Assembly (NCBI RefSeq): GCF_023898315.1
Contig: NC_064617.1
Location: forward strand, 619,433,000 to 619,496,999
Source: Schistocerca nitens
Taxonomy: Eukaryota; Arthropoda; Insecta; Orthoptera; Acrididae
DNA length: 64,000 nucleotides
Direction: 5' to 3'
The notes below the pieces were generated by a model that saw only the letters and a list, made by a program, of their open reading frames with translations, did not search any database and was not told the DNA's origin. Below, in pieces: positions 57,762 through 64,000 of the stretch. Position numbers and translations under genes: made by a program. Numbering within the stretch: the first letter of the stretch is position 1; each line of letters begins with the position of its first letter.

Positions 57762-58187
57762 TTCAAAATTGTTCAAATGGCTCTAAGCACTATGGGACTT
57801 AACATCTGACGTCATGAGTCCCCTAGACGTAGAACTACTTAAACCTAACTAACCCACACTGGACTCGCATTCGGAAGGACGACGGTTCAATCCCGCGTCC
57901 GGCCATCCTGATTTAGGTTTTCCGTGATTTCCCTAAATCACTCCAGGCAAATGCCGGGATGGTTCCTTTGAAAGAGCACGGCCGACTTCCTTCCCCATCC
58001 TTCCCTAACCCTATGAGACCGATAACCTCGCTGTTTGGTCTCTTCCCGCAAACAACCAACCAACCAACCTAACTAACTTAAGGACATCACACACATCCGT
58101 GCCCGGGGCAGGATTCGAACACGCGACCGTATCAACTTCTGGGTTCCAGACTGAAGCGCCTAGAACCGCTCGGCCACCGCGGCCGGC
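57762..58187 (-). repeat. type A SINE, minus strand, interrupted by another SINE
   Basis: Type A SINE on the minus strand in two parts (57762-57853 and 58078-58187). Flanked by an 11-bp duplication CCTCCTCTGGG (57751-57761 and 58188-58198). Split by a SINE of another family at 57854-58067. Confidence 0.9.
57854..58067 (+). repeat. type C SINE nested in a type A SINE
   Basis: 214 bp, + strand. Head with a B-box-like GGTTCAATCCC (about 57886-57896), body with TTTCCGTGATTTCCCTAAAT, tail CAACCAACCAACC. Flanked by a 10-bp duplication CCTAACTAAC (57844-57853 and 58068-58077). Confidence 0.9.
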
Positions 58188-58234
58188 CCTCCTCTGGGGA
58201 AGATAGAGAAACTCGTACTCTATTCTTTTAACAA

Positions 58235-58235
<1 letters not shown>

Positions 58236-58272
<37 letters not shown>
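58236..58272. repeat. (AC)n microsatellite
   Basis: About 18 AC units. Confidence 0.95.
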
Positions 58273-59720
58273 GAATGTTATCAATTCCCTGAACACGTGC
58301 GGGTCAATTATGTGTGCACATAGTGGGGTGGCGGGTTATAATCAAATGTACATTACTTCGTCACATCATTACGCAAACACACTTAAATTGTCTGTGCGTA
58401 CTTTCCGCTTCATTTGTATCTTTTTCCCTCGTGTATTTCGTCAGTTTATGAGTGTCCTTTTAGTGAGACGGGATGACATGAAAAGAGGACAATGGAGTTT
58501 AGCAGACGATCCCCCAAAAAGTTTGATTGTGGGATATTGGATTTCGGAATTAGTGATTGTGATAAAATTTAGTTCAAATAGAAGGATAAAATATAAAGAA
58601 GCGATTCACTTATGTAGCGGCGTAAGTACGTAAGACTATCTAGAAGACTTGTAATGTTATTGAGAAAACATTAGCAATTGTGCCATTGCCTGTTTAACAA
58701 AGGGATGTCGTGAACGTGTTGTTTGAAACGGAAGTAATGACACAAAGAGTTGAAGGTATCTGACTTTGAAAAGCCCGAATTAAGCGCTCAAGGAGACGAG
58801 GTTATTAGATATTTTCGCCGTGCAACTTGCACTGTCAGCATTGACAATTTCTGCTGGCGAAATGCATCTTTTTTTTTGTTATCGGCATATTGCGAAGTCC
58901 CACAATCTAAAGCTGTAGTGAGAAACATGGGTAATTATTTAATATAGTGCTGATTAAGATTACTTAAGTTATTAGGACAACTGCTTAAATAAACTTAATT
59001 ATATTTCACGATATTTACATAAATGTTACATGTTACAAAAGGGTTACTATACCTGGACTGGAAAAGGCGTCTAGTCTTAAGAAGAGGTAAAACAGGAGTG
59101 TGTCTCTTTCACGGCAGTTTAAAAAAATACTTCACAGAGAGTAGTTAATGTCTCATCGCTGCTTTATCGGCGTGGGGAAGGGGGGGGGGGGGGTTGTCGC
59201 ACCACCTATCTTCGCCAACTACAAGAGCCTGAAAACTATTGATGTGCTCGGCCAGAAAGCGATGGAGAACACTCTCGTCTCAGTTGCCAGTCTGCAAGTC
59301 CACATTTTCCTTTGTGGTCACTGGAAAATATATTTTCCCACTTGCTATTTACTCAGAGAGATCAGGAACTATGACTATAAATAAATGTTTTGAATTTTAA
59401 GTGGTTTAATATTCTGTAAAAGTTCACATGGACAAAATATGTCGTATTACTGTAACTAATATCCTTAACGGAATCACCACTATTAACAGTTCAGAGGCGA
59501 TCTCTGCGGGAAGTTCCAAGTAAGATATTCGGTTTCTCTGACTTCTAATCACGATAAGTTAAATGCTCGCCTTAGAAGTGTAAAATAATCTCGTCACTTG
59601 CCACGCTGGTTTTTCAGCATTACGCGCGGCACATGAACAGTTACTTCCGTGAAATCGAAGCGATGTAGGACTGTGTGCAGTCCTCTCTGGTTCACTTTCT
59701 CCTTTTACCGAAAACGCATT
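58273..59720. other. no recognisable gene
   Basis: AT-rich sequence with a G-run at 59177-59193. A 107-codon frame at 58310-58633 (+) has no family motif. Confidence 0.45.
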
Positions 59721-59729
59721 AAAGTCTGC

Positions 59730-59920
59730 CCAGCTCTGACGTCATCGAAGGCACAACGCACGCCGGCGTTTGACTGGCGCGGACATTTTGATACCTCGGT
59801 GCGAAGTGTCTTCTCCCACTGCCTCTCTGGCTGTATTTATGCAGGGGCGCAGCTGACCGCCAAACGAAACAGCTCCTATCAACCGACCTAGGCACAGGTA
59901 GCAGTATCTGAAAGGTACGT
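59730..59920 (+). promoter_or_regulatory. possible promoter and non-coding first exon
   Basis: CRE-like TGACGTCA at about 59738-59745, GC-rich sequence, TATTTATG at 59834-59841, a possible transcript start about 25-30 bp later (near 59862), and a donor-like AAAG|GTACGT at 59914/59915. No ATG in the presumed exon. The layout parallels the promoter at 23366, but no downstream exon was recognised before 64000. Weak. Confidence 0.25.
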
Positions 59921-60110
59921 TTCTTAGACACATTAATTCATAGCTCCGTCGTGTAACAATTTACAGTCTTCTTAATTTTTATGTGAATAGAGCTATGCTT
60001 GCTTTAGTTACTAAAAGGCGTCAGATCGACTGCATTTAAACCTTTCCAGCCAAAATTTTTGGAATGGAAGCGACAGCAGAACATGACCTCCGAACTGCCT
60101 CTTTAAGATT

Positions 60111-60312
60111 GGTAGTGGTAAGTTCCTATGGGACCAAACTGCTGAGGTCATCGGTCCCTAGGATTGCACACTACTTAATATAATTTAAACTAACTGACGC
60201 TAAGGACAACACCCACACACCCATGCCCGAGGGAGCACTCGGACCTCCGACTGGGGCAACCGCGCGAACCGTGGCAAGGCGACCCCTAGACCGTGCAGCT
60301 ACCTCGCGCGAC
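60111..60312 (-). repeat. type B SINE, minus strand
   Basis: Flanked by a 10-bp duplication CTTTAAGATT (60101-60110 and 60313-60322). Same family as 44702 and 63727. Confidence 0.9.
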
Positions 60313-60322
60313 CTTTAAGATT

Positions 60323-60879
60323 CCTTGTATTCATAACTACATACAATACATTCTCGAAACTTGGTAATGTGTATTATTGCATTATTGTAATCGAGTGCTG
60401 TAATTAGAGCTTTCTGTTACAAATACAAATGCTACTTTATCCATCATGAAGAAGGACTTTATTGTTCCAAATTTGGTTTTTTAGTAAATAACTTGAAAAC
60501 TAAAAGGGGTAGATTATTTGTGTCACATAGTGCATTGCTTTACATGAAACCCAGGCTACATGAGAGTTTTTAGCTTTCCGAGTCTAATATTTAACGGCTT
60601 CAATTAAAAAAAAAAAATAAAAAAAACAAGACCAAGAGGTGGAGCCCCTCCATGCCCACACCGGCGTCATGAAAAACACAATATGTCTACTGCCATCTCT
60701 GCATAAGGGTTAGTTTTCACTAAAGTGAGCTGTCGCAGGATGTGGGTACTGCGAGGTTTGCGTACGTCTGGTTAAGGTTAACCATTAATACGCGCTCGTC
60801 TGGAGGGCAGAGGAAAAAAAGTGCCAACGCAAAAGCCATGGGAAAAAAACCTCTGCGATAGTTAGGTCGGATGGTAAGA
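60323..60879. other. no gene; A-rich tract
   Basis: Contains an A-rich run at 60606-60627. The following part may be the 3' UTR of the Jockey-like LINE, but this is not shown. Confidence 0.4.
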
Positions 60880-62275
60880 GCAGTAGTGGATGTCTTGCTG
60901 CCTGCGATAGGTCGTGTAAGGATAGGTTCTGTTAGTAGTGGGTATCATGCATGTCGATACCTTGACGTTGTGCGGTTGTGTTGCTCGGAGGCTGGAGCTG
61001 GGTACAGGTGTGGAGTCCTCGTTCAGCGTCAGAAACCTGCAACAGTTAGGTTTATTATCGTTTTTGTGTCCGATAGGTCATATATCGGAAGCACAGTGTA
61101 AGGTAACGTTGGCGGTTTGTTTGTGCGTCTGTGGGCGAGCTCGTCGGTGTCCCTGCTGTGGTCTGTTGGTCGGCTCTAATAGCAGCTGGTAATTACCAGT
61201 CGGTGTTGCTGATATGCAGGGGCTTGCCGAAGTTTGTCGCTTGTTTGCGTATGTTGGTTTACCATAGGTGCCTATGACCTAGCTAGCAGTGTCTTTGTCC
61301 GCTTGTGCTGCCACCTATGGTTGTGATCCTAGTTTCCCAGACTGAGGATGAAAGGATTGTTCGGGTGTCTCGAGTTCCTGTATAGTCGTGTGGCGTGTTT
61401 TTTGAATACTTCCTTGAGGGTTTCAAGGCGGTATTCATGGTGAAGATCCACGGTGCGTGTGTAGCGTGGAGCGTTGCTAATGATTCGTAGCACTTTTATT
61501 CTGTATGATCTGCAGGCGGCGCATTCGTGTAGGAGCTGCATATCCCCAGACGGGAGCTGCGTACGTCATCAGAGGTCTAATCAGTGTCGTGTATGTGGAC
61601 CTCAAAACCCTCCTATTCACTGTGATTTCCCTGTTGAGCACTGGGTAAAGCTGTTTGAGACTCGCGTGCGCTCGGTTGGCAACGTACTCGATGTGGTCCC
61701 TCCATGGAAGTTTCCGGTCCAGCCAGACACCTAGGTATCTGACTTTCTCTCAGAAAGGTATTGGGCGTGTTTGTAGTGTTATCGGTCTACAGTGTTGATG
61801 TTTGCGCAGTAGTTTCGGTCTACGTGTGAACAGAACTGCTTCGCACTTGTCAACATTTACTTTAATACGCCATCTCTCCAACCAAGGCTCAGCTGTTCTG
61901 AGTGCTGTCTGTATTCGTGAATTGATGTTTGACGGTTTCCAATCTTGCGCAAGGAGGTGGTGTCATCCGCGTAGATGGCTAACGTCGTGTTTTGTGTTTC
62001 TGCGAAGTCATTAATGTGCAGGTTAAACAAGATGGGCCCTAGGATGCTTCCTTGGGTACTCCAGCTTGGATACCATGTTATGTTGATTGTTTATCCTGCA
62101 CGTTAGTGTTGAAACACTTGTTCGTGAGATATGAGTGTATGAGACGTACGAGTCCGTCCGGGAAACCAGCTTCGCTTAGTTTGCGTATGAGTCCGTTGTG
62201 CCAGAGACGGTCGAAAGCCTTTTCGAAGGCCAGGAACACGGCCCCTGTGGCTTTGTTCATATTGTATGTTTGACT
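60880..62275 (-). pseudogene. Jockey-like LINE, 5'-truncated RT
   Basis: Minus strand. RT: KATGAVFLAFEKAFDRLWHNGL (62078-62260), the QAGVPKEASLGPILFNLHIND block (about 62020-62075), an intact LAIYADDTT (about 61957-61983), and a downstream RT-thumb/C-terminal region to about 61330 (with a VLRIISNAPRYTRTVDLH stretch, 61329-61541). Frames are broken. The copy starts inside RT near 62275. LEKAFDR..YADDTT wording and the C-terminal block resemble Jockey elements. Confidence 0.85.
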
Positions 62276-62289
62276 ACGGGGAGGAGTTG

Positions 62290-63716
62290 TTATGTTGTTG
62301 AGTGTTTTTTCGTAAAAACAACGATTTTAACCCAAATATTGCTCTGATCAAGTTCAGACGGTCACTTTTAATTGTGACATACGTTTTCATATTCTGACCA
62401 ATTTATAGCTTTCTAATTTTATTATTCAACGCCACTTTTTCTTTTTTAAGATGGTATATTTTGCCTAACATGTTCATTCCATCACTCTGAGACTGTATAA
62501 TGTTAACATTAAAATACTTAAGCATACACTGACGAAGTATTGAAAAGTTACTTTAATTCTCATTTTCATTTGTAAGCTATGGTGCACTCCTTTGTATGTT
62601 GAGCACAGGCGCGTTATGATGACGTGGGACTGGTAGTAATTAACTGGAGTAAGCCCCAGCACGCTCGCTCGCCTCTGTACCCCATAAATGATACAGCACT
62701 TGTTTCGCCTCACCAAATCAATAATATGGAACAGGAGAAAAATGTAAAGTTTTTAATAATACAATTTGGTAATGTAAGTCAATGTTATAGAAACAGAACT
62801 GAGTATAAACTTAGATATCAGGTTACAAATGTTATAAATCTAGGCTGTCAGCACAATTGTATGTCACTGTTGAGGGTTCAACAGCAGTTGATTAGTTTTC
62901 TGATCAATAAGTGGCAAGGGATGAAAAGTAAAGCTACAGTTATATAGGAAAAGGATGAGAAATGTCATTTATAAAACCTATTACCTCAGTTTCTAGATAT
63001 TCATCATTTTGGAAGCAAAACTGTGTCAGAATCTTGGTACATTTATTCCAGGACTTACGTTACTTTTTGTATTGATCAGAAATATTATATATACATTAGT
63101 GCCTAAATATGTTGTCTTAGACTCAGTGTTCAGATTTGAAATTTATTAAGGTCATTGTAAAATAAAATGAAGACCACTCTGTGGTACTATCCAGATAATT
63201 ACCTCATGTTAACCGAACTGTAACCGTAGTTACATAGGCACCAAGATCTGAGTAACTGGCTCCATATGTAGACATTGGCACACGCACAATATTTACGTTA
63301 CTCAAAGTATGATTCTATCCAAGTTGCAATATTTTAGCCGAATTTTCTAAAAAATTACGTTTTTGAACCTTTTTGTTAATTTAAAATTTAATCTGGGTGT
63401 AACCTAAAGTTACAGAAAATCTCAGTTTTCTAGTAGATTCATACAGGTACCGTTACTTTGTTTATGTAGTAATTTCACGTTATTCTCCATTTGACCTTTT
63501 GTGTGTTTGCAAGACTTCAAATGAACACTTAAATCTGATGAACTACAATGGCGGTGTTGTTCTTGAAATCTACTATTAACTTCCTGCCTCTTTGATCAAT
63601 GTCAAACTTCTCATACTGTTCATATTTAATTTTACAATCTCCTGCCCGCTATATAGGAAGTGGCAAGTCGTCAATGGACCTTAGTAGTAGAGGCTCATCC
63701 GACAAGTCACTGTATT
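62290..63716. other. no recognisable gene
   Basis: AT-rich sequence. A 107-codon frame at 62624-62947 (+) shows no motif. Confidence 0.45.
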
Positions 63717-63726
63717 TGCTGTTTTT

Positions 63727-63935
63727 GGAAACTTGGAAATTTGTGGTAAGATCTAATGAGACCAAACTGCTGACGTCATCGGTTCATAAGCTTACGCACT
63801 AATTAATCTAACTTAAACAAACTTACGCTAATGTCAACACACACACCCATGCCCGAGGGAGGACTCGAACCTCCGACGGGAGGAGCCACGCAAACCGTGA
63901 CAGGATGCCCAGATTGTGCGGCTACCTCACGCGGC
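63727..63935 (-). repeat. type B SINE, minus strand
   Basis: Flanked by an imperfect 11-bp duplication, TTGCTGTTTTT at 63716-63726 and TTGCTATTTTT at 63936-63946. Minus-strand B-box-like GGAGGTTCGAGTCCTCC at about 63860-63876. Confidence 0.88.
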
Positions 63936-64000
63936 TTGCTATTTTTCATTCGATTCAAGTCGCAGTGTGCTTCACCACTTACACTGGTCAGCCATAACTT

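Noticed and set aside
1-64000. Bacterial contamination or operon
   Set aside because: No ribosome-binding-site-spaced gene series; content is insect-type transposons with short target duplications throughout.

Overview
This looks like a piece of a large, repeat-rich insect genome, most likely an orthopteran of the grasshopper/locust type. That is an inference. It rests on AT-rich sequence dominated by transposable elements, several tRNA-derived SINE families, CR1-, RTE- and Jockey-like LINEs, Gypsy LTR elements, Tc1/mariner and hAT relics, and one host gene for a secreted chitin-binding (peritrophin-A type) protein. I see no bacterial gene organisation, CRISPR array or rRNA gene.

The host gene can be read as two exons on the + strand. 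A TATA box (23366-23372) and a short 5' UTR lead to a tiny first coding exon, ATGAGAG, ending in a GTAAGG donor at 23463/23464. The second exon starts after TTTCAG at 37223 and runs to a stop at 37935. Joined, they keep one frame and begin with a signal peptide. The mature protein would carry two six-cysteine chitin-binding domains separated by a Pro/Thr-rich linker. The intron is about 13.8 kb and mostly transposon. A Tc1-like element (25214-35265) has an LTR retrotransposon inside it (26098-34760). The LTR element is flanked by a 4-bp AGGG duplication and the Tc1 element by TA.

Left of the gene (1-23350): nested LINE fragments (20-1910); a degraded CR1-like LINE with a SINE in it (3612-5790); a relic Gypsy gag/protease region with a SINE in it (5800-8400); and a hAT (ZBED5-like) transposase relic (about 10880-21850). 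That relic was split by a young Gypsy element (11196-20866, minus strand) with 964-bp LTRs that I find to differ at about five positions. Its pol is open. Its gag is broken by a 55-bp tandem duplication and one in-frame TAG.

Right of the gene (37936-64000): an IS630/Tc1-superfamily transposon relic with inverted arms of roughly 450 bp (about 39590-41940). Next is an RTE-type LINE split by an older Gypsy element (42554-51470, minus strand), which itself holds a CR1-like LINE (about 46484-49228) and three SINEs. Further on are a foldback MITE (54482-54885), a Tc1-like element with 25-bp terminal repeats and a SINE in its transposase (55661-57007), a SINE within a SINE (57762-58187), a Jockey-like LINE (about 60880-62275) and further SINEs. 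A CRE/TATA-like/donor arrangement at 59730-59920 could be a non-coding first exon, but this is weak.

Many insertions show target duplications and rebuildable empty sites, so the relative order of events can be read from the sequence. I found no clear novel defence or enzymatic system. The most notable points are the split gene with its transposon-filled intron, the deletion-derivative LTR element with near-identical LTRs and a still complete integrase core, and the long-inverted-repeat transposon.
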